Notes: generated by a model from the letters alone, not told the origin. DNA of 64,000 nt from an uncultured Lachnospiraceae bacterium (GCA_934317845.1 CAKRES010000006.1:62001-126000), one strand, 5' to 3'; counted from the stretch's first letter, positions 31,717-41,463 are shown. Program-made: numbers and translations.

Positions 31717-33876
31717 ATGGCAATTAAGATTGCATTAGCAGGTAACCCAAACAGTGGTAAGACCACGTTGTTTAATGCGTTAACCGGTTCCAATCAGTTT
31801 GTTGGTAACTGGCCGGGGGTTACGGTAGAAAAGAAAGAAGGAAAATTAAAGAGCAACAAACAGGTTACGATCATGGATCTTCCGGGTATCTATTCCTTAT
31901 CTCCTTATACATTGGAGGAGGTTGTCGCCAGAAATTATCTGATCAATGAGTGTCCGGATGCCATCATCAATATCGTAGATGGAACCAATATTGAGCGTAA
32001 CTTATACTTATCTACACAGATCATGGAGCTGGGGATCCCGGTTATCATGGCAGTCAACATGATGGATATCGTGGAGAAGAACGGTGACAAGATCAACACC
32101 AAAAAGCTTTCGGAAAAGCTTGGCTGTGATGTAGTCGAGATTTCCGCTTTGAAAGGAACCGGTATCAAAGAGGCAACGGACAAAGCGATCGCAGCAGCAC
32201 AGAGTGCAAAGAGCAATGAAGTGGCACATAGCTTTGACCAAAAGGTTGAGGATGTGATCGCTTCTGTAGAGAATCAGATTACCGGAATTGTGGATGAGCA
32301 GAGGGCTCGTTTCTTTGCGATCAAGCTGTTAGAGAAGGATGACAAGATCAAGGATCAGATGAAACAGGTACCGGATGTTTCTGCAGAGATCAAGACATTG
32401 GAAGATACCTTTGACGATGATACCGAAAGCATTATTACGAATGAGCGTTACGAGTATATTTCTTCTATTATCGGAGAGTGTATCACAAAGAAGAGCGGAC
32501 AGAAATTATCTGTATCAGATAAAATTGACAAGATCGTAACGAATCGTATCTTAGCACTTCCGATCTTCGCAGTGATCATGTTTATCGTATACTACGTATC
32601 TGTTACAACAGTAGGTGCATTCTTAACAGACTGGACCAATGATACATTATTTGGTGAGATCATTCCACCGGCTATTGAGAAGCTGCTTACTGCTATGAAT
32701 TGTGCCGACTGGTTATCCGGTTTGATCTTAGATGGTATCGTAGCCGGTGTAGGCGCGGTATTAGGTTTCGTACCACAGATGTTAGTACTGTTTATTTTCT
32801 TAGCATTTTTAGAGTCCTGTGGTTATATGGCACGTGTTGCTTTCATCATGGATCGTATTTTCCGTAAGTTTGGTCTTTCCGGAAAATCGTTCATTCCTAT
32901 GCTGATCGGTAGTGGATGTGGTGTACCGGGTGTTATGGCATCCCGTACGATTGAAAATGACCGTGACCGTAAGATGACGATCATGACAACAACCTTTGTA
33001 CCATGTGGAGCAAAGCTTCCGATCATCGCTTTGATCGCAGGAGCCTTCTTTGGAAATGCTGGCTGGGTTGCATGGAGTGCTTACTTCGTTGGAATCGCAG
33101 CAATCATTTGTTCCGGTATTATCTTAAAGAAAACAAAGATGTTCGCAGGAGAGCCTGCTCCATTCGTTATGGAGCTTCCGGCATATCATATGCCAACGGT
33201 TGGTACTGTGCTTCGCAGCATGTGGGAGCGTGGATGGTCGTTCATCAAAAAAGCAGGTACGATCATCTTACTTTCTACCATCGTATTATGGTTCTTAATG
33301 AGCTTCGGATGGGAGAGCGGATCTTTCACTATGGTAGAAGAACTGAACAACTCTATTCTTGCAAAAGTTGGTAGTGTCATTGCTCCAATCTTTGCTCCAC
33401 TTGGCTGGACACAGGCAGGAGAAGGATGGAAGATGGCAGTGGCAGCAATCACTGGTCTGATCGCAAAGGAAAATGTAGTGGCAACCTTCGGTATGTTATT
33501 CGGATTTGCAGAGGTAGCCGAGGATGGTGCAGAAATCTGGGGCAACTTAGCATCTGTAATGACCGGCGTTGCAGCATACGGCTTCTTAGTATTTAACTTA
33601 CTGTGTGCACCATGCTTCGCAGCAATGGGTGCGATCAAGAGAGAGATGAACAATGCAAAATGGTTCTGGTTTGCAATTGGATATCAGTGTATCTTAGCTT
33701 ATATCGTGGCACTTTGTATTTATCAGGTAGGAACATTGATCACCGTAGGTACATTCGGAGTTGGAACCGTAGCTGCATTCATCTTTATCGTATTGTTCTT
33801 GTATCTGTTATTCCGACCATATAAGGAAAGTAAGACACTTTCTGTTAACGTCAATATGAAAGCAGCTGCAAAATAA
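31717..33876 (+). CDS. feoB: ferrous iron transporter FeoB
   Basis: A 719-residue iron transporter. The N-terminal G-domain (about 1-165) has G1 at residues 9-16 (GNPNSGKT), G3 DLPG and G4 NMMD. A guanine-dissociation-inhibitor-like helical part and a membrane domain with two Gate motifs follow (the first including SGCGVPGVMASRTI). AAAGGAAG precedes the ATG. Length is normal for Clostridia. It lacks a fused Cys tail, matching the separate Cys-rich peptide at 27386. Confidence 0.96.
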   Translation: MAIKIALAGNPNSGKTTLFNALTGSNQFVGNWPGVTVEKKEGKLKSNKQVTIMDLPGIYSLSPYTLEEVVARNYLINECPDAIINIVDGTNIERNLYLSTQIMELGIPVIMAVNMMDIVEKNGDKINTKKLSEKLGCDVVEISALKGTGIKEATDKAIAAAQSAKSNEVAHSFDQKVEDVIASVENQITGIVDEQRARFFAIKLLEKDDKIKDQMKQVPDVSAEIKTLEDTFDDDTESIITNERYEYISSIIGECITKKSGQKLSVSDKIDKIVTNRILALPIFAVIMFIVYYVSVTTVGAFLTDWTNDTLFGEIIPPAIEKLLTAMNCADWLSGLILDGIVAGVGAVLGFVPQMLVLFIFLAFLESCGYMARVAFIMDRIFRKFGLSGKSFIPMLIGSGCGVPGVMASRTIENDRDRKMTIMTTTFVPCGAKLPIIALIAGAFFGNAGWVAWSAYFVGIAAIICSGIILKKTKMFAGEPAPFVMELPAYHMPTVGTVLRSMWERGWSFIKKAGTIILLSTIVLWFLMSFGWESGSFTMVEELNNSILAKVGSVIAPIFAPLGWTQAGEGWKMAVAAITGLIAKENVVATFGMLFGFAEVAEDGAEIWGNLASVMTGVAAYGFLVFNLLCAPCFAAMGAIKREMNNAKWFWFAIGYQCILAYIVALCIYQVGTLITVGTFGVGTVAAFIFIVLFLYLLFRPYKESKTLSVNVNMKAAAK

Positions 33877-33906
33877 AAGAAATATTCGGGAAAGGGGGCA
33901 GAAAAC

Positions 33907-34188
33907 ATGCGGGCAAATGTTGCTTCGAAAGAAACTTTAGAAAATCTGGAAGAAAAAAAGGAGCGTATTGTAAACCGGTTAAGAGAGGAAGGGCTTCGCA
34001 TTACCAAGCAGAGATTGATGTTGCTTGACATCATCTTAGAAGAGGAATGTGCAAGCTGCAAGGAGATTTATTATAAAGCGGTGAAGCTTGATTCCGGTAT
34101 CGGTTCTGCCACTGTGTATCGAATGGTAAACATATTAGAGGAGATCGGAGCGATCGATCGAAAAAATATGTTTAAAATATGTGGTTAG
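33907..34188 (+). CDS. short Fur-family protein (DNA-binding domain only)
   Basis: A 93-residue protein that matches the N-terminal winged helix of Fur regulators (RITKQRLMLLDIILEE, SATVYRMVNILEEIGAI) and stops where the dimerisation and metal-binding half should begin. Fur proteins are normally 130-150 residues with a His-rich motif that is absent here. It lies 30 bases after feoB, and a terminator follows the stop at once. No continuation is visible in other frames, so it is either naturally short or an old truncation. Confidence 0.8.
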   Translation: MRANVASKETLENLEEKKERIVNRLREEGLRITKQRLMLLDIILEEECASCKEIYYKAVKLDSGIGSATVYRMVNILEEIGAIDRKNMFKICG

Positions 34189-34195
34189 TAATAAG

Positions 34196-34233
34196 AAAAA
34201 AATGGTATCTGCCTTTGGCAGATACCATTTTTT
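34196..34233. terminator. bidirectional terminator
   Basis: Perfect stem AAAATGGTATCTGCC / GGCAGATACCATTTT, three-base loop, with A and T runs on both sides. It ends the feo operon and the convergent repeat-protein gene. Confidence 0.94.
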
Positions 34234-34247
34234 ATATTAGGAAGGTT

Positions 34248-36611
34248 TTAGTGGTAAAAGGCTTTGGCTTTTCCGTAGATCTTATGACCATTCTTAACGG
34301 TGTAGGCACGGACATAGATAGTGGAATAATTATCGAGATCACCTTTGATCCTGCAGGAAGTACTGTTGTGACCGGATACGGTTTTTAATGTTTCGTAGCT
34401 GGTATATACCTGATAACCGTCCGCTCCGCTAGAAGCATTCCATGTGATCTCATAACGGTCAATGATCTTTTTGGCACGGATTCCACTGACTGCTTTTGGA
34501 ATCGTTCCAAGACTGATAAACGTGCCTTTGTTTTTCTTGGCAATCTTTTTGGCTGCGGTATTATCCCAGCCATAGATCGCAACCCCTTTTGGAAGATTAT
34601 AAAATTTCATCTTCATGATTGTAGAAGGAAGTGTAATCTTTTTCATTTTATCACAGCCGTAAAAATCAACATTGATGCTGTTTAAGTCTCCCTGTTTTAC
34701 TGTCAGTTCCTTCAAACTGGTACAGTCATCTAAATTGTAGACAGTGCCCGAAGAACGGGAGATGTTCTTGCTGATTGTAAGCTTGCTTAATTTGCTGCAG
34801 TAAGAAAATGCATTATCTGCAATGTGTCTGGCGGAATCCGGTATCGTATAAGCACCTGATTTTCTCGGTGGATAATAGAACAAGGTATCTCCGGAATTGG
34901 TAAACAGTACTCCATCCTTGGCATAATACTTTGGATTTTCTTTGCTCACCTGCACAGAAGAAAGATAACAGCTATATTTGCGCCTGTTCAGCTTGTCAAG
35001 AGAACGCACTTTTTTTGGCACCACATAGCTTGTCTTATGCATCGGAAAAATGATCAAAGTTTTTCCACTGCGATCATACAATACACCATCGATACAGCTA
35101 TAGGTAGGATTACTTTTAGTAATGGCAAGCATAGTCAGTCGATTGGAATTCAGCTGGTAATTTAAAAACTTGCAGTTCGGATGCAGCGTTAATTTCTTTG
35201 TCTTTCCATAAGGGGCAAATAATAGCTGGGTTCCTTTTTTGTTGTACAATGCGCCATCATAGGTCTGGAAATTCTCATTATCTTTGGAAATCTTTAAATT
35301 GCTCAGATGGTCTGTGTTGAGGTCTACAGGTTCTACATATTTATCGTTAAAATTTTTCAGATTTTTTGGCAAAGTGACTGTTTTCAGATTTGGACACTCG
35401 AAGAAGCTTCGCTTGGAAAGTGTTTCGATCTGATCGGAGAACACAAGGGAAGTGATCTGACTGTAGCATAGCGCGTTTTTTGCCATTTTCTTTACTGAAG
35501 ATGGCATCGTAAGTTCTCCGGTCTTTTGTGCAGGTACCTGGATCAGTCTCGTTTTCTTTTTGTTTAACAGCAAACCATTTACGCTGCTATAGACTTCATT
35601 GCCTGCCTGTACCACAAAACGCTGGCCGGCACCGGAAAAGGCGTTGTGTCCAATACTTTCCAGATCCTTGGAAAGAGAGATCGTTGTGAGTGACTTGCAT
35701 CCCAAAAATGCTCGATTCCCGATCTCTTCCAGTCCCTTTGGAAAAGTAAAATCTGATAAAGCTTTGCAGTTTTCAAAAGCGGCATCTTTGATCCAGTTTA
35801 TATCAGAAATTCCAGTGACTTTTTTTAATGAAAAGCAGTCGGAAAATGCATGGGAAGGAATTTCCGAAAGCATTCCTCCTAACGATACGCTGGTAAGAGA
35901 AGTGCAGCCGTAAAAAGCATAGGAATGCAGGATATAATTTGTTTTCGGTAAGCTTACCCTGGTAAGCGATCTGCAGTTGCTGAATGCAGAATTTTCAATG
36001 ACTTCTAAGCGATTGGAAAGTGCCACTGATTTTAATGCGTCATTATTGGAAAAAGCTCCCTCAGATACGGTTTCCAGATTTTTAGGGAAATGGACGTTTT
36101 CTAAAGAATAGCAGTTATAAAAACAGTAAAACGGGATTGTTTTGATCTGATCAGACAATGTGATTTTTTCCAAACGCTCACAGCGGTTAAAGGCATGACT
36201 CCGGATCGTTTTGACCTGATTTCCCATTGTTATGGAAGTGATCCGTTTACACTGAAAAAAAGCACTGTTTTCAATAGTCTTAACACTGTTTGGTACTTGA
36301 AAGCTTCCTTTTTTCTCAGATGGAACACGGATCAAAAGGGTTCCGGACTTGTTGTATAAGGCACCATTGATCGATCTGAAATAAGGGTTGTTGCGATTTA
36401 CCTGAAAAGAGGTAACTTTGACATCATCAAAAGCAGAATTGGAGATTGCACTGACATTGGCAGGAATCGTCACCGAAGGACCTCCGGAATAGCGTGTCAG
36501 TTCCCCGTAGCGGTTGACATGGTAAGGTGATGCTGCATTGGCAGGCAGTACCGGAAGTAACAGTAGTGCCAACAGAGCCAGAAACAGCGTAAGTTTTTTA
36601 GTTTTCTTCAT
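34248..36611 (-). CDS. secreted BspA-like leucine-rich repeat protein
   Basis: A 787-residue exported protein. Signal peptide of about 27 residues (ending PANAA), then many LRR_5 (BspA/TpLRR) repeats of 23 residues with the pattern I-x2-xAFxxCxxLxxLxL, broken by repeated VNRNNPYFRSINGALYNKSGT-like inserts (GALYNK/GVLYDR). A C-terminal fibronectin III-like domain (about 695-787) has the W..S.GADGYQVY pattern. Such proteins mediate binding to host or other microbes. No sortase motif is seen. GGAGGAG precedes the start on the minus strand. Confidence 0.88.
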   Translation of the reverse strand: MKKTKKLTLFLALLALLLLPVLPANAASPYHVNRYGELTRYSGGPSVTIPANVSAISNSAFDDVKVTSFQVNRNNPYFRSINGALYNKSGTLLIRVPSEKKGSFQVPNSVKTIENSAFFQCKRITSITMGNQVKTIRSHAFNRCERLEKITLSDQIKTIPFYCFYNCYSLENVHFPKNLETVSEGAFSNNDALKSVALSNRLEVIENSAFSNCRSLTRVSLPKTNYILHSYAFYGCTSLTSVSLGGMLSEIPSHAFSDCFSLKKVTGISDINWIKDAAFENCKALSDFTFPKGLEEIGNRAFLGCKSLTTISLSKDLESIGHNAFSGAGQRFVVQAGNEVYSSVNGLLLNKKKTRLIQVPAQKTGELTMPSSVKKMAKNALCYSQITSLVFSDQIETLSKRSFFECPNLKTVTLPKNLKNFNDKYVEPVDLNTDHLSNLKISKDNENFQTYDGALYNKKGTQLLFAPYGKTKKLTLHPNCKFLNYQLNSNRLTMLAITKSNPTYSCIDGVLYDRSGKTLIIFPMHKTSYVVPKKVRSLDKLNRRKYSCYLSSVQVSKENPKYYAKDGVLFTNSGDTLFYYPPRKSGAYTIPDSARHIADNAFSYCSKLSKLTISKNISRSSGTVYNLDDCTSLKELTVKQGDLNSINVDFYGCDKMKKITLPSTIMKMKFYNLPKGVAIYGWDNTAAKKIAKKNKGTFISLGTIPKAVSGIRAKKIIDRYEITWNASSGADGYQVYTSYETLKTVSGHNSTSCRIKGDLDNYSTIYVRAYTVKNGHKIYGKAKAFYH

Positions 36612-36637
36612 AATCTCTCCTCCTTAAAATTTTGTAT

Positions 36638-36673
36638 GAAAAACCTGCATTACTTTATTGATATAATGCAGGT
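36638..36673 (-). terminator. rho-independent terminator (minus strand)
   Basis: Eight-base stem ACCTGCAT / ATGCAGGT followed on the minus strand by TTTTTC, downstream of the AI-2E family gene and upstream of the repeat-protein gene. Confidence 0.7.
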
Positions 36674-36709
36674 GATTTCCGGTTTATCTCATATTTTTTT
36701 TGGTTTTTA

Positions 36710-37939
36710 TTATTTTTTTGAAACTTTTGTAGTATTTATTTTTTCACGCTTTTTTGTTGGTCTTTCCTGTTTCTTTCTTTCTGGGGGAGCAGGAGGAGTA
36801 TCCCATACATTTGGTCCAAGCTTTCGGGTATCCAAACGCTGGTTAACGGATTCCCGCAGTAGGGAATAAAAAACCGAGCATAATGGAATAAAGAATAAGA
36901 TTCCGGCTATTCCGAAAAGACTGCCGCCGACAGTTACGGCTGCCAAAACCCAGATGGATGGAAGCCCGATCGACCCACCGACTACATGCGGATAGATCAG
37001 ATTTCCCTCAACCTGCTGTAAGATCAGGAAGACTACCACGAACCAGACTGCCTGCATCGGATTGACCATGACGATCAAAAAGACCCCAATGGCACAGCCA
37101 ATAAAAGCACCAAAGATCGGGATTAACGCAGTCAGTGCAATGACCACGCCGATCAAAAGGGCATATGGGAATTTTAAAATACTTAATGTAACAAAAAACA
37201 TAGTGCCAAGGATCAAAGCCTCGATGCATTGTCCGGACAAAAAGCTGCTGAAAATGCGATTTGACAACCGGGCAATATAAAGGACGCGGTCTGCCTTTTT
37301 TTGTGGCAGATAAGCAAAAAGCAATCGTTTGGTCTGACGAGCCAGCCGCTCCTTTTGCAAGATCAGATAAATGGAAAAGACAAAGGCAATGAAAAACGTA
37401 GTAATGCCGCCGATGATTCCCGATACAATGCTGATGCCGGAACTAAATAGCGTAGATCCGGTAGCGGAGATCAGTTTGATCGCATGATCGGAAACACTGT
37501 TCCAGTTAATATCCAGCTGATCAATATAATGTCGGGCATTTGGAATCTGATCGGAGATTTTATAAAGCCATTGCTGAAACGCATCAAAGGCGGTAGGTAC
37601 CTGTGTAATGATCATTTTTCCGGTATTGCTCAACTCCGGAATAATGACAAATAATGCCAGGGACAAAATGCCGATGATGAGGATCAGGGTAAGTAAAAAA
37701 GCAGTACCTCTGCGAAAACGGTCAAATGCTTTGACATTAGAAAGCAGATGACGTTCGAGTGCACGCATGGGAACGTTGACGATAAATGCAATGATGCCGC
37801 CAAGAATGAACGGAAAAATAAGATTGATCAAATAGGACAAAAGCGTAGTGAAAAGCTTGTAATTTTGAATGCCACAATAGAGTAAAACTCCGATCACGAC
37901 AACAACAACTAATTGCTTGAAGTGTGTTTTTTCTTCCAT
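36710..37939 (-). CDS. AI-2E family transporter
   Basis: A 409-residue membrane protein with about eight helices of the AI-2E transporter (formerly PerM/UPF0118) family, including the conserved QQ.EGN.I.P.V.G and central helical-pair region. Members export small molecules or exchange sodium for protons; few are proven. The C-terminal 45 residues are Pro/Lys-rich and cytosolic. Divergent from the TPR gene. Confidence 0.87.
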   Translation of the reverse strand: MEEKTHFKQLVVVVVIGVLLYCGIQNYKLFTTLLSYLINLIFPFILGGIIAFIVNVPMRALERHLLSNVKAFDRFRRGTAFLLTLILIIGILSLALFVIIPELSNTGKMIITQVPTAFDAFQQWLYKISDQIPNARHYIDQLDINWNSVSDHAIKLISATGSTLFSSGISIVSGIIGGITTFFIAFVFSIYLILQKERLARQTKRLLFAYLPQKKADRVLYIARLSNRIFSSFLSGQCIEALILGTMFFVTLSILKFPYALLIGVVIALTALIPIFGAFIGCAIGVFLIVMVNPMQAVWFVVVFLILQQVEGNLIYPHVVGGSIGLPSIWVLAAVTVGGSLFGIAGILFFIPLCSVFYSLLRESVNQRLDTRKLGPNVWDTPPAPPERKKQERPTKKREKINTTKVSKK

Positions 37940-38021
37940 AGAAAACTCCTTATTTTTTGGAATAGTATATCACAAAAGAGGGACATGTGGTATACTATTT
38001 CAGAGAAAAAGGAGATGGATT

Positions 38022-39092
38022 ATGGGTAAAAGAATAAGAAACGTGCTGCTTACCATCCTTGTTCTGGCAGCCGCGTTGTACGGCATGCTTTCTTTTTCAT
38101 GGGCACATTCCGCAAAGGAAACACTTCGTGAAGAAGGGATCCGCTACTATCGTATGGGGGACTATGAAAATGCCACAGACTGTCTGACGCTTGCCTTAAA
38201 GCAAAAGGAAGCAGGTTCGCAGAAAGTAGATCGTGACATTTACTATTATCTGGCAGATGGGCAGATGAAGCAGGAAGACTATGCGGCAGCTGTAACTTAC
38301 TATGAAAAGCTGCTGGAATTACATAATATCGGGATCGATCTTTACACGAATCTGGGAATCTGTTACGAAAAGCTCAATAAACCGGAGGCGGCATTAACCT
38401 ACTATAAAAAGGTTGTTTCATGTAAGGAGGCAACCAGTGCACATTATGCTATGCTGGCGCAGTTTTACCGGAAACAAAATGCGATCACGGAGTGTAAAAG
38501 CACCGCACAAAAAGGGTACGATCTTTTGAAAAAGGAGGAAGGAGATACTCCTAATGTAAAAGAGACAGACACAAAAACAATGTCGAGTGCTGAAAAGGAT
38601 AAGGTGCTTCGTTATGCCACACTAGCCTATTTGAGTGGTAATTATGAAGATGCTTATGCCTACTATAAATTGCAGGAGGATCAGGGGGATCAGGAAGCCT
38701 CGCTTGCGATGGGACACTGCCTTGCAGAGTCCGGCAAATATGAGGAAGCTCTTTCCCTATTAAATTCTTATGTTTCACAGCATGGGGCAACGACGTTTGC
38801 CAACGCCAAGATAGCCTATTGTTACATGCAGCTTGGACAATACGAACAGGCAGCCCCACTTCTTGACGTTTGTCTTGCCGCAGACGATGTGGGTGGACTT
38901 CAGGCAGAGCTGACCTATGAAAAAGGTGTTGTGTTAGAAAAAAGTGGTGATTTTGATTCTGCCTATGATTGTTTTACTGCATATCTTGTCCTTGTGCCAA
39001 AGGATGAAAAAGCCAAACGGGAAGTCGATTTTCTGATCACGCGGCTTTCGGATGAAAAGGCAGCAGCAGTGGGACAGGATAACGGAAACTGA
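38022..39092 (+). CDS. membrane-anchored TPR protein
   Basis: A 356-residue protein with an N-terminal membrane anchor (about 7-28) and at least six tetratricopeptide repeats outside (for example IDLYTNLGICYEKLNKPEAA). The start at 38022 is set by AAAAGGAG at 38007. TATACT with an upstream TG (37988-37996) is an extended -10. It probably scaffolds envelope proteins; the partner is unknown. Confidence 0.83.
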   Translation: MGKRIRNVLLTILVLAAALYGMLSFSWAHSAKETLREEGIRYYRMGDYENATDCLTLALKQKEAGSQKVDRDIYYYLADGQMKQEDYAAAVTYYEKLLELHNIGIDLYTNLGICYEKLNKPEAALTYYKKVVSCKEATSAHYAMLAQFYRKQNAITECKSTAQKGYDLLKKEEGDTPNVKETDTKTMSSAEKDKVLRYATLAYLSGNYEDAYAYYKLQEDQGDQEASLAMGHCLAESGKYEEALSLLNSYVSQHGATTFANAKIAYCYMQLGQYEQAAPLLDVCLAADDVGGLQAELTYEKGVVLEKSGDFDSAYDCFTAYLVLVPKDEKAKREVDFLITRLSDEKAAAVGQDNGN

Positions 39093-39100
39093 AATAGTAT

Positions 39101-39129
39101 TTGATTTGTAACAGTAGTTTTACTATAAT
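39101..39129 (+). promoter_or_regulatory. sigma-A promoter of gltX
   Basis: TTGATT - 17 bases - TATAAT, 34 bases before the start codon. Confidence 0.75.
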
Positions 39130-39162
39130 GTATTAGAATTGTGTTAAAAAAGGAGAATAAAA

Positions 39163-40626
39163 ATGGCTAAGATCAGAACGAGATTTGCACCAAGTCCGAC
39201 CGGACGGATGCATGTAGGTAATTTGCGAACCGCACTTTATGCATATTTGATCGCAAAACATGAAGGCGGAGATTTCATTTTAAGAATAGAAGATACAGAT
39301 CAGGAACGTTATGTGGAAGGTGCAGTGGATATTATTTACCGTACGCTTGCAAAGACAGGACTGGTTCATGATGAGGGACCGGACAAGGACAAAGGCTGTG
39401 GCCCTTATGTTCAGAGTGAGCGTGTGAAATCCGGACTTTACATGGATTATGCCAAGCAGCTCATCGAAAAAGGAGAAGCCTATTATTGCTTCTGTACTCC
39501 GGAGCGTCTGGCTTCCTTAAAAACAGATATTGATGGAAATGGCAAGGAGATCACCCAGTACGACAAGCATTGTCTTTCCCTTTCCAAAGAGGAGATCGAG
39601 GCGAATTTAGCAGCAGGCAAGCCGTATGTGATCCGTCTGAATGTACCAAAAGAAGGAGAAACCAGTTTTGAGGATGAGATCTATGGAACGATCACTGTGC
39701 CAAATGCAGAGCTGGATGATATGATCCTCATCAAGTCCGACGGATTCCCGACCTATAATTTTGCGAATGTGATCGACGATCATCTGATGGGCATCACGCA
39801 TGTAGTACGTGGAAATGAATATTTGTCATCCTCTCCAAAGTATAACCGTTTGTATCATGCATTTGGATGGGAAGTACCGGTTTATGTCCACTGTCCATTG
39901 ATCACCAATGAGGAACATCAGAAACTTTCCAAGCGAAGTGGACACTCCTCCTATGAGGATCTGATCGAGCAGGGATTTTTGACGGAAGCGGTAGTGAATT
40001 TTGTGGCACTGCTTGGCTGGTCGCCAACAGATAATCAAGAGTTTTTTACATTAGAAGAACTTGTGAAAGCATTTGATTACCATCATATGTCCAAATCTCC
40101 GGCTGTATTTGATTATACAAAGTTAAAGTGGATGAATGGTGAGTACATCAAGCAGATGGATTTTGACCGTTTCTACGAGATGGCAAAGCCATATATTGAC
40201 GCGGTAGTAACAAAGGATGTTGACAAAAAGAGGATCGCTGAGCTTGTGAAAACCCGTATCGAGGTATTCCCGGATATTGCAGAGCACATTGATTTCTTTG
40301 AGACACTTCCGGATTATGACATTGCCTTATATACGCATAAGAAAATGAAGACCAACAGCGAAAATTCACTGGAGATCTTAGAGAAAATGCAGCAGAAACT
40401 GCTCTCATACGAGGGAGAGTGGAGTGAGGAAGCATTGCATGATTATATCATAGAATACATTAAGGAATTGGGGATCAAAAACGGTATGGGACTTTGGCCG
40501 CTTCGTACTGCTGTTTCCGGAAAGCAGATGACACCGGGAGGTGCATTTGAGATCATGTATATCTTAGGAAAAGAAGAAACAATGCGTCGGATTGCGATTG
40601 GAATCGACAAATTAAAACAGGCATAA
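39163..40626 (+). CDS. gltX: glutamyl-tRNA synthetase
   Basis: A 487-residue class I aminoacyl-tRNA synthetase charging tRNA-Glu (and probably tRNA-Gln, as in most Firmicutes that use the amidotransferase route). The HIGH-type motif is in PSPTGRMHVGNLRTALY near residue 9, and the KMSKS-type motif is KLSKRSG near residue 248. AAAAAGGAG precedes the ATG. Own promoter; hairpin after it. Confidence 0.96.
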   Translation: MAKIRTRFAPSPTGRMHVGNLRTALYAYLIAKHEGGDFILRIEDTDQERYVEGAVDIIYRTLAKTGLVHDEGPDKDKGCGPYVQSERVKSGLYMDYAKQLIEKGEAYYCFCTPERLASLKTDIDGNGKEITQYDKHCLSLSKEEIEANLAAGKPYVIRLNVPKEGETSFEDEIYGTITVPNAELDDMILIKSDGFPTYNFANVIDDHLMGITHVVRGNEYLSSSPKYNRLYHAFGWEVPVYVHCPLITNEEHQKLSKRSGHSSYEDLIEQGFLTEAVVNFVALLGWSPTDNQEFFTLEELVKAFDYHHMSKSPAVFDYTKLKWMNGEYIKQMDFDRFYEMAKPYIDAVVTKDVDKKRIAELVKTRIEVFPDIAEHIDFFETLPDYDIALYTHKKMKTNSENSLEILEKMQQKLLSYEGEWSEEALHDYIIEYIKELGIKNGMGLWPLRTAVSGKQMTPGGAFEIMYILGKEETMRRIAIGIDKLKQA

Positions 40627-40635
40627 CAAACAAAA

Positions 40636-40662
40636 GACACCCGGTAGTTACTGCCGGGTGTC
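40636..40662 (+). terminator. hairpin after gltX, no U-tract
   Basis: Nine-base GC-rich stem GACACCCGG / CCGGGTGTC. It lacks a T run (followed by CTCATTA), so it may be an attenuating or mRNA-end hairpin rather than a full terminator; the next gene starts 21 bases on. Confidence 0.5.
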
Positions 40663-40683
40663 CTCATTATAGGAGCGAGTGAT

Positions 40684-41463
40684 ATGTTAGATAAACAGAC
40701 ATTTATGGAAAATCTGCATGATGTGATGGAGATTGCAAAGATCAGTGACCATCCATTGAGCAGAGAAGAGATCATGGTGTATTTTGAAGGGATGGAGTTA
40801 TCCAAGGAACAGGAGGAACTGATCTATTCTTACCTGCAAAAGCAGCCTCTTGCTGAAGAGGAAGAAAAAGAAGAGGAAGATACGGATTCTGCCAGAGAAA
40901 AATTGATGGAATCCAACAAACAGCAGAAAGAGGCAGAAAAAGCATTTTTACAGTCACCTTATGTGAAAATGTACTGCGATGATATTTCCACTATCAAAAA
41001 ATTAGAAGAGGAAGAACTGTTTCCTTATTATGATGCACTTCTGGCAGGAGAGGAGACAGCGGCTGCCGTTGTGATCGAGAACTATTTAGAGCGGGTACTG
41101 GAGCTTGCAAAACGCTATGTGACACTGGATGTAACGATGTCGGATGTGCTGCAGGAGGGCAATATGGCACTGATCCTTGCGGTGAACCGGTTAAAGGAGG
41201 AGCCAACTGAGAATGTCAGAGAGTATCTGGAGCATGAGGTCAAGCAGGCAATGGAACAATACATTGATGAAATGTTGGCAGATTCTGACTGGCAGCAGGT
41301 GCTGTTAAGCCGGGCGCAGCTTTTAAACGATGCAAAGCAGGCATTGACAAAGGAAAAAATGCATATACCGGGAACAAAAGAGCTGAGCGAGTATACGCAT
41401 TTGTCAGAGGAGGAGATTGCAGACTTGCTGGCACTCATCAAAGAGAAAAAGGAAAAGCAGTAG
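40684..41463 (+). CDS. sigma-70-like protein without promoter-binding regions
   Basis: A 259-residue protein. After an N-terminal helical part (1-60) and an acidic stretch, residues 92-190 resemble sigma regions 1.2 to 2.2 of RpoD (SPYVKMYCDDISTIKKLEEEE, then VLELAKRYV, then DVLQEGNMALILAV), the core-polymerase-binding part. The aromatic region 2.3 and the helix-turn-helix of region 4 are missing. The end (PGTKELSEYTHLSEEEIADLL) resembles region 3. Not a standard sigma factor. It may bind RNA polymerase as a modulator, or be a decayed paralogue. Confidence 0.7.
   Translation: MLDKQTFMENLHDVMEIAKISDHPLSREEIMVYFEGMELSKEQEELIYSYLQKQPLAEEEEKEEEDTDSAREKLMESNKQQKEAEKAFLQSPYVKMYCDDISTIKKLEEEELFPYYDALLAGEETAAAVVIENYLERVLELAKRYVTLDVTMSDVLQEGNMALILAVNRLKEEPTENVREYLEHEVKQAMEQYIDEMLADSDWQQVLLSRAQLLNDAKQALTKEKMHIPGTKELSEYTHLSEEEIADLLALIKEKKEKQ

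Noticed and set aside
32008..33653. Several minus-strand frames opposite feoB
   Set aside because: They lie wholly within feoB and show no family or start signals.
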